Shown: positions 46,131 through 55,268, counted from the first letter of the stretch. The stretch is DNA of 64,000 bases from Metallosphaera hakonensis JCM 8857 = DSM 7519 (GCF_003201675.2 NZ_CP029287.2:1843501-1907500), one strand, 5' to 3'. Numbers and translations: made by a program. Notes: generated by a model from the sequence alone, not told the origin.

Positions 46131-46712
46131 TTGATCTTTCCTAGACACTCCAGGGAAATAGAGGACGAACTCCTCTCCGCTGGAATAAGGAGGGCCTACT
46201 CCCTGGGGAGCACAGTCCTGGGGAAATATAGGGTGTTGGGGAAGGGAAAGACCGGGGTAGTGGTTTTAACCGAGGATCTCCTGGCCCTCAAAATTAGGAG
46301 GGTTGACTCGCCCAAGGAGAGCATGGAGTTCGAGGCAAGGATGCAGATCAGGGCGGGGGACGTAGCGCCCAGGGTGATCAATTACGGAAGGAATTTCATC
46401 CTCATGGAATACGTTAGAGGAAGGCATCTGGACTATAGGGAAAGTCCCGAGACGATCCTGGACCTCATAGGAAGAGCTTTTTCCCTGGAGAGGGTCAACC
46501 TTGAGCACAGGGAGTTAGTCCATCCCTGGAAGAACGTTCTCGTCACACGTAACAGGACCTACATTCTGGACTACGATTCGGTCTCCATAAAGGAGAGGGC
46601 ATATAACGTTAACAAAATACTTAACGCCTTCAACCTTCACGATCTAGCCAAGGCCTATAAGAAAGGAGAGATGGGACTGGAGGAATTAACTAGAAGGATC
46701 TTGACCTCTTGA
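46131..46712 (+). CDS. COG2112-type predicted protein kinase
   Basis: From TTG 46131 the product has 193 residues; a longer frame from TTG 46080 overlaps cca by 46 bases and is less likely. The kinase-like core has a glycine loop VLGKGKTGVVV, a Lys in ALKIRR and a hinge ILMEYVRG. The catalytic loop is LEHRELVHPWKNVLV, lacking the usual HRD Asp, and the metal site is ILDYDSVS. It belongs to the archaeal small kinase group near RIO and Bud32. Activity is likely but the substrate is unknown; the tRNA genes around it suggest RNA metabolism. The end overlaps the small zinc protein by 23 bases. Confidence 0.8.
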   Translation: MIFPRHSREIEDELLSAGIRRAYSLGSTVLGKYRVLGKGKTGVVVLTEDLLALKIRRVDSPKESMEFEARMQIRAGDVAPRVINYGRNFILMEYVRGRHLDYRESPETILDLIGRAFSLERVNLEHRELVHPWKNVLVTRNRTYILDYDSVSIKERAYNVNKILNAFNLHDLAKAYKKGEMGLEELTRRILTS

Positions 46713-46905
46713 CCCTCAATTTGACTGAGATGTCATCGATTAATGGTACGTTCAATTTTTTCCCGCATTTGGGACATTTCCCACCATAAATTGAGCTTAT
46801 CTCGGATGGAGTCCTGACTCCGTAAAAATCCTGTCCCACCTTCTCAAAGGAATAAAGCACTTTACGACACTCCTTGCACTTGTAAATAACCGCCAAATCT
46901 TCCAC
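46690..46905 (-). CDS. Small zinc-ribbon protein
   Basis: The product has 71 residues with GTG start. Two CxxC knuckles (YKCKECRKVLYSF and GKCPKCGKKLNVP) form a zinc ribbon, and a basic tail (LRVKRSRSF) may bind nucleic acid. Its 3' end overlaps the kinase gene. No specific function is known to me. Confidence 0.75.
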   Translation of the reverse strand: MEDLAVIYKCKECRKVLYSFEKVGQDFYGVRTPSEISSIYGGKCPKCGKKLNVPLIDDISVKLRVKRSRSF

Positions 46906-47076
46906 CTATAAGGTCATACTCTCCTGTATCTACTTAAAGGATAGGGACGTGATACTGGGTTCAATCTCCGTTATTTCAGGTCTTATTCCCCGCGGGAAAC
47001 TGAGGGAGAGCCCACTGAAAGTATTCAGTATTACTTGGAGATTAACTTATAAGCATCGCTTATCCCAGATTAGTAG

Positions 47077-47174
47077 GGGGGCCGTAGTCTAGCTTGGACT
47101 AGGATGCCAGCCTGGGGATAACTCCCTAACCACCAGACCGCTGGTGGTCCCGGGTTCAAATCCCGGCGGCCCCA
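47077..47174 (+). tRNA. tRNA-Pro (GGG) with an intron
   Basis: The acceptor GGGGCCG pairs with CGGCCCC before discriminator A. The T arm CCGGG-TTCAAAT-CCCGG and the anticodon stem CCAGC/GCTGG are perfect. The loop is CTGGGG, about 21 bases of intron (ATAACTCCCTAACCACCAGAC), then C, so the anticodon is GGG with the intron at the 37/38 site. CCA is not encoded. Confidence 0.9.
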
Positions 47175-47217
47175 TATTAGGGATCATTACAGGGACACTA
47201 GATTTCAGTTTGTTCTA

Positions 47218-47682
47218 TCACTGAACTCTCGCCCATCTACCATTCCTTTTCTCGCAAGATTCAATTATGCCCTCACCCTTCTCGATCGTCTTCCCGATGA
47301 CGCAACCTCCCAACCCCGACAGCACCGCTATGAGTAAGGCAGTGTCGAGTCTCTTGGTAGATACTCCGGCAGTAACTCCCCCTGCCACATCTCCGCTTAC
47401 TGCCCCCTCATACTCATACGTGGAGACTGACATCGCTATGATCCTCATCGCCGTAACGCCAAACTTAGAAAGTAATTCGTCCAACTCCTCACATCCCAAG
47501 ATTCTAGCATCATCCGGGGTCCTGAAAGATATGGAGACCTTATAACCGCTCTTGCTTACTTTGATCTCATCATCTAGGTTGATTAAAGCTTTACCTAGAG
47601 CCTTTACATTCTCCACCCTTTGCGTAGTGAAACCGTCGATAACGTACCTGATGTGCTTGCTCAATAGTTTATATGTCTGCAC
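47218..47682 (-). CDS. Hypothetical protein with C-terminal glycine-rich hydrophobic segment
   Basis: The product has 154 residues from GTG 47682. The first 95 residues look like an alpha/beta domain. A Gly/Ala-rich hydrophobic part (ALLIAVLSGLGGCVIGKTIEKG) could be a glycine-zipper membrane segment. It lies between tRNA-Pro and its degenerate second 3' end, so it may be part of an old integrated element. Confidence 0.6.
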   Translation of the reverse strand: MQTYKLLSKHIRYVIDGFTTQRVENVKALGKALINLDDEIKVSKSGYKVSISFRTPDDARILGCEELDELLSKFGVTAMRIIAMSVSTYEYEGAVSGDVAGGVTAGVSTKRLDTALLIAVLSGLGGCVIGKTIEKGEGIIESCEKRNGRWARVQ

Positions 47683-47911
47683 TCCAAGTTATATCCCTTA
47701 CTTAACTCCATGAGAGCGGAAGGGTAATTATCCGTATAGTATAGAGGGAACGTTATCACAGGCTAAAATGAGAGGATGAAATAGTGTCTCGTGATGTTAT
47801 CAAAAGTTGATTTGAAAGGCAGTTCATAGGCCATGATAATAAGGAATTAAGTGGATAACATGACGTGGAAAACTATTTCCACTAAAAATAACCTCTTGCT
47901 AGTGAATGTTC

Positions 47912-47986
47912 TCGTTAGTATTTCCAGAAAATGTTTATCCTAAGCACCTCTGGTCGCTAGCTTAGAACTTATCAGAAGCACTAGTG
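47912..47986. repeat. RA mini-repeat copy (orientation 1)
   Basis: Runs from TCGTTAGTATTTCCAGAAAATGTTTATCCTAAG to TTAGAACTTATCAGAAGCACTAGTG; the same interior as the copy at 50823, in reverse orientation. Confidence 0.75.
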
Positions 47987-48106
47987 TAGTCGTCCAATTC
48001 TATAGTGAATGGTACGAAATATTTAGTGCGTAGAAATTACTTCTTTAAAGACCATTGTGGGGACTCAGGTCTTCGGGTCTTTGCGACGAATAGACATAAA
48101 GTCCTA

Positions 48107-48136
48107 GATCGCTGGTGGTCCCAGGTTCAAATCTTA
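48107..48136 (+). repeat. Degenerate tRNA-Pro 3' fragment (possible relic attachment site)
   Basis: GATCGCTGGTGGTCCCAGGTTCAAATC matches GACCGCTGGTGGTCCCGGGTTCAAATC of the tRNA-Pro gene at 25 of 27 positions, in the same orientation. Integrases of archaeal viruses and plasmids recombine inside tRNA 3' halves and leave such a direct repeat. Confidence 0.6.
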
Positions 48137-48143
48137 GCCTACT

Positions 48144-48911
48144 TTACTTAAGTTTCAAGCTTAGAGTCTTTATAACAATCAGAAGTACTAGGCCCACCAA
48201 TATCATAACCGCTGAGGCTGAGATCGCTACCTGAGGGCCATAATAGCCGTAGAAATTGTATATCTGAATTGAGGCCGGTGAGACGTTATTGAAAGGCCCG
48301 CCAAGGACGTAATAGGCTATGATGGCTATGGAACCGAACTCGCTCAGGGCCCTGGATAAGCTAGTTAAGGCTGAGAGGAGTATCCCCCTCAAGGATTCGG
48401 GGACGACCACGTAGATGAACGTCCTCAGCGTTCCCGCCCCGAGACTGAGGGCATATCTCTCATAGGACCTAGGCAACGCATCAAAGAAGGACCTCATCCC
48501 CCTGATGTAAATTGGGGCAGAGACTATAACCAGTGCTGCGACCAACCCTTGATAAGTATCGAAGAAGTTTATGCCCAGGGACTGGAGGAACCTTCCTACA
48601 GGGGAGTAGCTTCCGTCCAAGAGGACTAAAGCCACTCCCACAATGGGGTGAGGAATGGAAGCCGGGACGTCGGCCAACGCGTCAGTTATGGGATCCCCAC
48701 CCCTAGATAGGTAATAAGCAAGCGGGGTGAAGGCCAAGACATCTATGACGGCTGCGGTCATCGAGGAGACAAGGGACAACTCTACTCCCTCGAGGAAGTA
48801 AGTCGAGAAAGCTTGGGGTGACCTAATCAGGAAACCTATCACGAGGATGTAAAGGACTGGGATGGAAAGCAGAAGAACGGAAAAAAGCGAAATTAGCTTA
48901 ATCCAGTTCAA
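48144..48911 (-). CDS. ABC transporter permease, tungstate/molybdate type
   Basis: The product has 255 residues with about six membrane helices and starts at TTG overlapping the upstream stop by four bases. The EAA loop for the ATPase is RYALSLGAGTLRTFIYVVVPESLRG, and the DVPASIPHPIVGVAL segment is that of WtpB/ModB/CysT permeases. It pairs with the binding protein just upstream. No ATPase gene follows within the window. Confidence 0.87.
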   Translation of the reverse strand: MNWIKLISLFSVLLLSIPVLYILVIGFLIRSPQAFSTYFLEGVELSLVSSMTAAVIDVLAFTPLAYYLSRGGDPITDALADVPASIPHPIVGVALVLLDGSYSPVGRFLQSLGINFFDTYQGLVAALVIVSAPIYIRGMRSFFDALPRSYERYALSLGAGTLRTFIYVVVPESLRGILLSALTSLSRALSEFGSIAIIAYYVLGGPFNNVSPASIQIYNFYGYYGPQVAISASAVMILVGLVLLIVIKTLSLKLK

Positions 48912-49993
48912 AGCGTACCTCCTTCAACTAGTTTACCTTGAGATAATAAAGAGGCTATCTGGGGTGGCACTGCAGTGGAGTTGAAGAGAACTCCCTGAGA
49001 TAGGGGAAGTAAACCGAACTTTGATAGGGCCTGAGAGTTCTCCACCACAAAGGTAACGAATTGGAGGGCCTCCATCTGACTGTTGGCGTTCTTGGGAACA
49101 GTAATGAAGAGATAGATTGGCGATCCTGTCACGGGTCCGGTGGAGAGGTTGTACTTGAACATGGAGTAGAGGTGGGAGTAGCTTGGGTCTCCCTGGTTTA
49201 TCTGGGGAGGAAGTTGAATGTAATTTAGGCCCTTGGCTACGGCCGCCGACTTATAAATGAACAGAAAGTTGATCTGTCCAGCCTCCAGTGGAGACACCAG
49301 CTCAGCCGCATTAGAGGCCGTGACGTTGCCCTGGTTTTTCAACATGTCGTTGTAGAAGAGGAAGGTGTTGTTGGCATACTCGTAACCCGCAAGTTCCAGG
49401 GTTATCCAGGCCCTAAATCCAGCTGGATCTGTGTTGGGATTGGATATACCGACCTTCACCTTTCCGCTACTTAGAACCTGGAAGAAGTCGTACCAGGCCG
49501 TTGAGTTACCGTTCTCTGCTTCCTGGGCGTAAGTGAGTGCCTCCCTGGCATATTGATTGTTGATACTGGAGTTGGTGTAGGCTATGGTTAACTGGTCCGC
49601 AACGAAGGCAATAGCCCATCCCGATGAGTAGTTACCGAGATAGGAAGGGGATGCGGCCGAGAGCGCCACGGGGATAAACACTGTGACCTGAGCGTTGGGC
49701 CCCTCTGACTCGATGTCCTTTGCGAGGGCGAAAGATCCTCCGCTCTTTGGGGGAGGAACTGTTATCCCAGTTGAGTTCTGGAACAATGAGTCCAGGTACT
49801 GTGCCTCAGCTGTGTAGGCGTCTGCTACCCAAACATAAACGGGGGCCTTGTTTGTGGAGGTACTTGTGGGCGTGGTGGTATTGGTTGGCGTAGTGACCGT
49901 TGCTCTATGAGCCATCCCAACCTCGACGTACGCTATTACCCCTATTACAATAATGACGAGGACTACTATTCCAATTACTAAACCCTTGTTCAT
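48908..49993 (-). CDS. Substrate-binding protein of a tungstate/molybdate-type ABC transporter
   Basis: The product has 361 residues. Residues 1-27 form an N-terminal membrane segment or signal (LVIGIVVLVIIVIGVIAYVEV), followed by a Thr-rich linker (TTPTNTTTPTSTSTN), which is the Sulfolobales way of tethering binding proteins to the membrane and is O-glycosylation-prone. The domain shows FVADQLTIAYTNSS, VGISNPNTDPAGFRA and LEAGQINFLFIYKSAA, as in WtpA/ModA oxyanion binders. A strong TATA (TTTATATATAG) lies just upstream. Confidence 0.85.
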   Translation of the reverse strand: MNKGLVIGIVVLVIIVIGVIAYVEVGMAHRATVTTPTNTTTPTSTSTNKAPVYVWVADAYTAEAQYLDSLFQNSTGITVPPPKSGGSFALAKDIESEGPNAQVTVFIPVALSAASPSYLGNYSSGWAIAFVADQLTIAYTNSSINNQYAREALTYAQEAENGNSTAWYDFFQVLSSGKVKVGISNPNTDPAGFRAWITLELAGYEYANNTFLFYNDMLKNQGNVTASNAAELVSPLEAGQINFLFIYKSAAVAKGLNYIQLPPQINQGDPSYSHLYSMFKYNLSTGPVTGSPIYLFITVPKNANSQMEALQFVTFVVENSQALSKFGLLPLSQGVLFNSTAVPPQIASLLSQGKLVEGGTL

Positions 49994-50080
49994 GTTCTCT
50001 GGTTAACATTGATATTGCTATATATAAATATTTTCCAGTTTCCATATTATGTTTTAAGGCTGAGGAACTAGGGATCTCTC

Positions 50081-50749
50081 ATGCTATTCGATGCCCACTG
50101 TCACTGCTCTGAATTGGGCAGGAAATACGACGTGTTCGTGGCAGCAGTCTCCATGGATCTAAGGACGTCGCTTGCTACCCTTAACATGGAGGGGAAAATG
50201 CTCAAGGGCGTAGGGATTCATCCCTGGAACGCGGGAAACGGGGAGCTGGAGAAGGTAAAGGAACTCGTGGAGAGAGCGGACTTCATCGGGGAGGTTGGGC
50301 TCGATTACAGGTTGTCCAAGGCAAGTAAGGAAGTTCAGATAAGATACTTCGAGGAGTTCCTAATACCGGATAAGACGGTGAATATTCACGCCCTTGATGC
50401 GTGGGAGGAAGCCTTCAACCTAGCCCTCAAACATGGGGTCAAGAGGGCCATATTCCATTGGTATACAGGCCCACTACACCTTCTTAAGGACATTGAGGGA
50501 GCAGGCTACTTCATCACCGTGAACCCATCGGTGACCTTCCAGGAGAAGCACCAGAGGGTAGTGGACGCCTCCCCCCTGGAGATAATCCTAACTGAGAGTG
50601 ATGGAGGTTACGTCTACAAGGGTAGAATCCTGGAGCCTTCCATGGTGAATGAGGTCATAGAGTTCCTTGCAAATAGGAAGGGGATAGATAGAAAGGAAGT
50701 GGAGAAAATAGTGGAAAGGAACTTCAGGAAGGGGTTTGGACTTAATTGA
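50081..50749 (+). CDS. TatD-family metal-dependent hydrolase
   Basis: The product has 222 residues. The N-terminal metal motif is FDAHCHCS (H-x-H). Then GVGIHPWN, EVGLDYR (the Glu ligand), FHWYTG and LTESDGGY (the Asp ligand) follow in family order. TatD enzymes are DNases or related phosphoesterases. It is a single gene with a TATA-like GTTTTAAGG upstream. Confidence 0.87.
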   Translation: MLFDAHCHCSELGRKYDVFVAAVSMDLRTSLATLNMEGKMLKGVGIHPWNAGNGELEKVKELVERADFIGEVGLDYRLSKASKEVQIRYFEEFLIPDKTVNIHALDAWEEAFNLALKHGVKRAIFHWYTGPLHLLKDIEGAGYFITVNPSVTFQEKHQRVVDASPLEIILTESDGGYVYKGRILEPSMVNEVIEFLANRKGIDRKEVEKIVERNFRKGFGLN

Positions 50750-50822
50750 ATTTCCACGAGTTCGTCTAATTCTTAATGCTTGGGTTTTATTGGACGAGAA
50801 CGGGTCCATCTTCGCCTCTTTA

Positions 50823-50898
50823 GCGTTAGTGTTTCTGATAAGTTCTTAGCTAGCAACCAGAAGTGCTTAGGATAAATATTCACTGGAAATACTAGTGA
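50823..50898. repeat. RA mini-repeat copy (orientation 2)
   Basis: Runs from GCGTTAGTGTTTCTGATAAGTTCTTAG to CTTAGGATAAATATTCACTGG and ACTAGTG. This is one of the best-preserved copies and can serve as family reference. Confidence 0.8.
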
Positions 50899-51008
50899 AG
50901 ATAGAAACTTACAGCCGTTTGGGGATACAGGAAGTCCAGATACCCTGAACATTTCATTACAAATCTCTTCTGGACAATCCTAATATACTCTAGTTAGAAA
51001 GTTGACCC

Positions 51009-51740
51009 ATGCTTGCCGTAGTTACTGGAGCATCCAAGGGTATTGGAAAGGCTACGGTGAACCTCTTGAAGGCTGAGGGCTACGAAGTTGTAGCCACTTC
51101 TAGATCGGAACCAGAGGTCGGAGATCACAGGTTCAGATTAGACGTATCCAATAGGGCTGAAGTTGAGGCAATCATGGGGAAAATCAAGAGCGAGATAGGT
51201 CCCATAGACGTGGTAGTGAACAACGCTGGATTTGGTATATATGGCTCGTTCCTTGAGACCTCAATTGAGGAAGAGGAGTACATGATCAAGACCAACTTCC
51301 TTGGACCCATATATGTTTGTAAGACGGTGTATCCGGACATGGTAAAGAGAAGGTCGGGCTCCATAGTCAATGTTGTATCCGAGGCCGCATATGTTAACTC
51401 CCCTGTGCTATTGGTTTACTCCTCAACAAAAGCGGGATTGGCCAGCTTTACCAATGGACTCTGGGTCGAGGCTAGGAAATACGGGGTGAAGGTGTCTGGA
51501 ATCTACCCCGGCCCAGTTAAGACTAATTTCTCCTCTCACCCATCGTTCAAGGGCAGGGAGATAACACCAAAGTACGCTGTTGAGCCTGAACGAGTTGCGA
51601 AGGCCATCCTCAAGGGAATAAGAACGGGGAAGAGGGAAATCTACGTTCCATCGAAACTCCTGTTGGACCCATACTTCCTTAAACTAACCAACGTGATGCA
51701 GGAGTTTACCTATAGGATAGTGGACAAATTCTCACTCTAG
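51009..51740 (+). CDS. Short-chain dehydrogenase/reductase
   Basis: The product has 243 residues. The cofactor loop is VTGASKGIG, then VNNAGFGIYGS (NNAG), the catalytic SIVNVVSEAAY Ser and YSSTKAG (Y-x3-K), and IYPGPVKTNF. It is a classical SDR that probably oxidises or reduces an alcohol/ketone with NAD(P)H. The early LDV after the second strand suggests NADPH is possible. It lies tail to tail with the aromatic cluster but has its own promoter, so membership in that pathway is not shown. Confidence 0.87.
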   Translation: MLAVVTGASKGIGKATVNLLKAEGYEVVATSRSEPEVGDHRFRLDVSNRAEVEAIMGKIKSEIGPIDVVVNNAGFGIYGSFLETSIEEEEYMIKTNFLGPIYVCKTVYPDMVKRRSGSIVNVVSEAAYVNSPVLLVYSSTKAGLASFTNGLWVEARKYGVKVSGIYPGPVKTNFSSHPSFKGREITPKYAVEPERVAKAILKGIRTGKREIYVPSKLLLDPYFLKLTNVMQEFTYRIVDKFSL

Positions 51741-51869
51741 AAGAGGAGGGTTCAAAATGTCTAAAACACCCTCGTGACACGCTATGGATGACTCTTACAA
51801 TTTTGTGTATGGGGCTAATGCGTTCCTCTATGTTGATTTCAGTGGGAGCTTAAGACCTAGTCTCTTTTC

Positions 51870-51934
51870 GAGAGCCCTATATAGATGTGTAAGAGACTTT
51901 ATTTCCGTGAAACTGCTATTTTTGATATACTAGG
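51870..51934. repeat. RB-family mini-repeat, reversed and diverged
   Basis: TATATAGATGTGTAAGAGACTTTATTTCC matches the reverse complement of the RB element in the IS630 transposase. It overlaps the last codons and stop of the FAH-family gene. Confidence 0.5.
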
Positions 51935-52797
51935 TTGTTACCTTGACGTTGCTCGGGTTTTATGATATTCTCAAGTCTTCCTATCTTCTCGACCTCAACG
52001 ATCATCTTGGCCTCTGTTGAGTGGAACCTGTACTCTGAGGCCTCCTCTGCCCCCTTATACCCTATGGTTCCCGTAGTGATCAGGCTGAACTTGGGAACAG
52101 TGACTACCCTTGAGACCTCCATCACCAAGTCCTCAACTCCGTAAACTAACTCGTCGCTTGACCCCTCCTGCACCAGTGAATCCCCATATATACTCCTCAT
52201 GATCAACCCTGAAACGTCACTCAACTCCTCTGTGGTCACAATCCACGGACCCATGGGAGCGAAGGTGTCCCTGTTCTTGTTCCTGAAATGAGTACCTCTC
52301 ACTGCCATCTTCTTGATCTTTCCGTCCAGTGGATCTCTCCTGTATGCGTAGTATATGTCCTCTTTCATCTCCCCTGGAGCCGTAACGTCGTTGAAGACGG
52401 TGTAACCTAGTATGGACTTCCTAACCTCGTCCCTAGTAGCCATCTTGAGGGGTTTGGCTATCACTATTCCGATCTCCACTTCCGGTCTCACTCCGCTCTC
52501 AGGGGCAACTATGGCATCCCCAGGTCCTATCACTATTTGCGGGAGCTTGAGGAAGAACTTGGGAGATCCCAACATGGCCTTCGCCTCCTCTCTTCCCTCA
52601 ACTCCCAACATTCTGGGCGAGTTCACCAGTGTACAGAATATGGCTGTGGGCTCAAAGGGTGAAGATAGCTTCACTTGGCTTAACTTCACCTCCTCGCCAG
52701 TCTCCCTTCCTCCTAACCCCTCCGTAACCTTGACCTCGTCTCCTTCTATGTAACCGTACCTTCTCTCTCCGTCATGAAGAAACGAAACTAACCTCAT
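51916..52797 (-). CDS. Fumarylacetoacetate hydrolase-family enzyme (meta-pathway type)
   Basis: The product has 293 residues. The family core appears as FFLKLPQIVIGPGDAIVAP, VRPEVEIGIVIAKP (metal Glu residues), GYTVFNDVTA (metal Asp) and APMGPWIVTTEEL. In aromatic meta-cleavage these enzymes hydrolyse, isomerise or decarboxylate the ring-opened dienoate. It follows hpaB-like and dioxygenase genes in the same direction (48-base gap), so it should be the third enzyme of the operon. Its last seven or so residues and stop come from an RB repeat. Confidence 0.87.
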   Translation of the reverse strand: MRLVSFLHDGERRYGYIEGDEVKVTEGLGGRETGEEVKLSQVKLSSPFEPTAIFCTLVNSPRMLGVEGREEAKAMLGSPKFFLKLPQIVIGPGDAIVAPESGVRPEVEIGIVIAKPLKMATRDEVRKSILGYTVFNDVTAPGEMKEDIYYAYRRDPLDGKIKKMAVRGTHFRNKNRDTFAPMGPWIVTTEELSDVSGLIMRSIYGDSLVQEGSSDELVYGVEDLVMEVSRVVTVPKFSLITTGTIGYKGAEEASEYRFHSTEAKMIVEVEKIGRLENIIKPEQRQGNNLVYQK

Positions 52798-52845
52798 GAT
52801 CCTACCGCTTTCTCCTCCAGTTAAATAGGTCTCCTAAAACAGGTT

Positions 52846-54327
52846 CTAGGCCTTAGGATTGGGCATCTGGTCCATGATGTCCCTAACCATCTTCACGAAC
52901 TCGTGCTTCCTGTCCTTATAGACCTCAGTGTACATCTGCGCCCACCTAATCGTTGGGTCACCCCTGCTGAATCTGTCGTATTGTTCATACCTCATGCCGG
53001 TCTCTGATCCTATGGTATCCCACAGTATGTTGAATAGCTTCACCCTCTCCAAGGCAGGTAGTCCCTTGGATGCCATGTACTTCTCCAGGAGAGATCTCTC
53101 CTCAGGGTTCTCGAAGTCCCTAATCCCCGCAGGGACTGGAATAGAGGAACCGGCGCTTATGGACCTCAGGATCTCATTTATCCTGGGTAACGCCTTCATT
53201 CCCATGGAACTCACTGCAATGGAGATCTGAGGATTGGGTCTGTACACTCCAGACAATTGCTCACCCAATTCCTCTGAGGCAACCATCCCCGCCTCATACA
53301 TGGCCAAATATATCAATATCTCCCCCAGCTTCTCTTGGACATTGATGAAGTTGTTTATCCCAACAGCTTCAGCTATGGAAATTGCCAATCCTGCGAGGAA
53401 CTTGGTCCTGGAGTAGTGCTGAATTACGAAGTGCCAATTGAACCAACCCCTCAAATTCACGGTATGCCACATGAACCCCTCTATCTCCTCCGGTTTCTTG
53501 TAGAAGATCACCCTGTCCCACGGGATCAGCACGTTGTCCAATACCATGATAGCGTCGGGTTCCTCGTACTTTGACGTGATTGGGTATTCAAACTCTCCGA
53601 AACCGTCCTTTGGATGGAAACCCCTTCTCGAGATGAACTTCACGCCCTTGCTCTCGGTGGGAAGAGAGAAGAACACCGAGTATCTAGGATCAGTATCCCT
53701 CCTTATGTTGGGAAGGTACCACAACCTCTCTGAGTATGGCCCCGCAGTTGAAAGTAGGGCCGCCCCTCTAACCACTAGGCCTTCGTTGGTCTCCCTAACC
53801 ACTCCGACTTGAATGTAGGGATCCTCCCACTGGGACGGAGGCCTAGATCTGTCATACATGGGGGCGACTATGGCGTGGGTGTAGAATAGATCGTTCTTAG
53901 CTGCCTCCCTGTATATCTCTATCACGTTCTCCATCATCTTGCTTCCGAAAACCTTTCCGAAGTAATCGTCAGCATGGGCGTAAAACAGCATTGTCCAGAC
54001 GTTCAGATAGTCTGGGCTCCTGCCAAAGAAACCCCTGTAAAAGTCATATATCTTGCTGATTCCTGTCCTAAGCCTCCTCAGCTCCTCCTTATTTCTGGGT
54101 CTGAAGAAGGTTATGCTAGTCTCCTCCCCCACGTCTGGATTATATATCTTCAGGTGTTCCGTGTACTCGTCCTTCCAATGTAGGTCGTAATAGTCCGCAA
54201 CGGTGTTTATTGCCGGCTTAAAGGCCGGATGCTCAGTTACGTCCTCAACTTTCTCTCCATTATAATATATTTCTCCATGGTGTCCTTCCTTCATGCTTTT
54301 TATGAAATCTACTCCCTTACGGATCAA
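52846..54327 (-). CDS. 4-Hydroxyphenylacetate 3-hydroxylase-type flavin monooxygenase (HpaB family)
   Basis: The product has 493 residues from a TTG start that overlaps the dioxygenase stop (TTGA). The start [10 protein letters not shown] and the [22 protein letters not shown] segment, [15 protein letters not shown] and [13 protein letters not shown] are HpaB landmarks. The superfamily also holds 4-hydroxybutyryl-CoA dehydratase, but that needs Cys ligands for an iron-sulfur cluster and this protein has no Cys at all. So it hydroxylates a phenol with reduced FAD, giving a catechol for the next enzyme. The flavin reductase partner (HpaC) is not in the window. Confidence 0.92.
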   Translation of the reverse strand: MIRKGVDFIKSMKEGHHGEIYYNGEKVEDVTEHPAFKPAINTVADYYDLHWKDEYTEHLKIYNPDVGEETSITFFRPRNKEELRRLRTGISKIYDFYRGFFGRSPDYLNVWTMLFYAHADDYFGKVFGSKMMENVIEIYREAAKNDLFYTHAIVAPMYDRSRPPSQWEDPYIQVGVVRETNEGLVVRGAALLSTAGPYSERLWYLPNIRRDTDPRYSVFFSLPTESKGVKFISRRGFHPKDGFGEFEYPITSKYEEPDAIMVLDNVLIPWDRVIFYKKPEEIEGFMWHTVNLRGWFNWHFVIQHYSRTKFLAGLAISIAEAVGINNFINVQEKLGEILIYLAMYEAGMVASEELGEQLSGVYRPNPQISIAVSSMGMKALPRINEILRSISAGSSIPVPAGIRDFENPEERSLLEKYMASKGLPALERVKLFNILWDTIGSETGMRYEQYDRFSRGDPTIRWAQMYTEVYKDRKHEFVKMVRDIMDQMPNPKA

Positions 54328-55268
54328 TTATTCCACCCCCGTAATTTACCCGTGATATCTTCCACGGGAACCCATTCGTGAAGCCACGACTCTGGGACCT
54401 CCCTTCCCCAGAAGTCGGATCTATACCTGAGCTGGTCCCAAGTCCAGGCAATCGGCTTCCATTTATCCGGATCCAGGACGAAGTAGTCTCCGGTGAAGAA
54501 CTCGATTCTGTTCTTATCTCCGTCCCTAAGGTAAACGTAGAAACCCTGCGTAACCCCGTGCCTTCCAGGTCCTCTCTCCAGGCTATCCCACATTTGGGCA
54601 GAGGAAACAATATCGGCTGCCCTGATTATGTCTCTAACGTCATGAACGTAAAAGGTGGCGTGATGGAAGCCCGGCACGTTCCTTGAGCTTCTAGCTATGG
54701 CGATCTCATGGGAGTGACCAATCCTCGTCATCCAAGAGACCGTCTTTTTACCCTCTCTATCAAGGAAGGTCTCGGTCTCAGTGAACCCCAACAATTTGGT
54801 ATAGAACTCCACCTCAGCGTCCAGGTCCCTCACCATGAAGTTTATGTGATCTATCCTAACCGGGGTCACGCCCCTGTACTCGTGGAACTTGAGCCTCCTG
54901 TCTCCAACGTATTCCATGTCGTGATACAGCATTATGGGAAGCCCTTGGGGATCCTCAAAAAGTAAAGCGTCTTCCACCCCTCTCTCCTTAGCCCTCCTGT
55001 ACCTTATACCCAGCTCATCGAACCTTTCCCTGGCCTCATCGAGAACCTCAGGCCTTTTCACTCTAAGGGAGGCATAGGAAAGACCAGGGGAGCTCGACTT
55101 CCTTAAAACCAGGCTATGGTGTTGCCCCTCCTCAACTCCCCTGAGGAAGACCTCGTCGCCGTTCCTTTCAGTCTCCACGAAACCCAGGAGATCCCTGTAG
55201 AAAAAGACCGCCTTCTCTAGGTCAGCTACCCTGTAAACAACGTGAGAGACTCGTAATATATCCAACAT
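54324..55268 (-). CDS. Extradiol catechol 2,3-dioxygenase
   Basis: The product has 314 residues and two vicinal-oxygen-chelate modules. The second holds the Fe(II) triad: His141 in [11 protein letters not shown], His202/203 in [11 protein letters not shown] and Glu256 in [10 protein letters not shown]. It opens the catechol ring next to the hydroxyls. It is the first gene of the minus-strand operon dioxygenase-monooxygenase-hydrolase. Just upstream are a TATA-like GGTTTAAGAC and the 16-bp palindrome at 55305-55320. Confidence 0.93.
   Translation of the reverse strand: MLDILRVSHVVYRVADLEKAVFFYRDLLGFVETERNGDEVFLRGVEEGQHHSLVLRKSSSPGLSYASLRVKRPEVLDEARERFDELGIRYRRAKERGVEDALLFEDPQGLPIMLYHDMEYVGDRRLKFHEYRGVTPVRIDHINFMVRDLDAEVEFYTKLLGFTETETFLDREGKKTVSWMTRIGHSHEIAIARSSRNVPGFHHATFYVHDVRDIIRAADIVSSAQMWDSLERGPGRHGVTQGFYVYLRDGDKNRIEFFTGDYFVLDPDKWKPIAWTWDQLRYRSDFWGREVPESWLHEWVPVEDITGKLRGWNN

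Larger units (their letters stand above)
47683..48143. other. Intergenic region with an RA repeat and a tRNA-Pro 3' fragment
   Basis: There is no gene. The RA copy is at 47912-47986. At 48107-48136 the sequence resembles the 3' half of tRNA-Pro. Confidence 0.5.

Noticed and set aside
52846..54327. 4-Hydroxybutyryl-CoA dehydratase (same superfamily as HpaB)
   Set aside because: That enzyme needs Cys and His ligands for a [4Fe-4S] cluster; this protein contains no Cys, and its neighbours are ring-cleavage genes.
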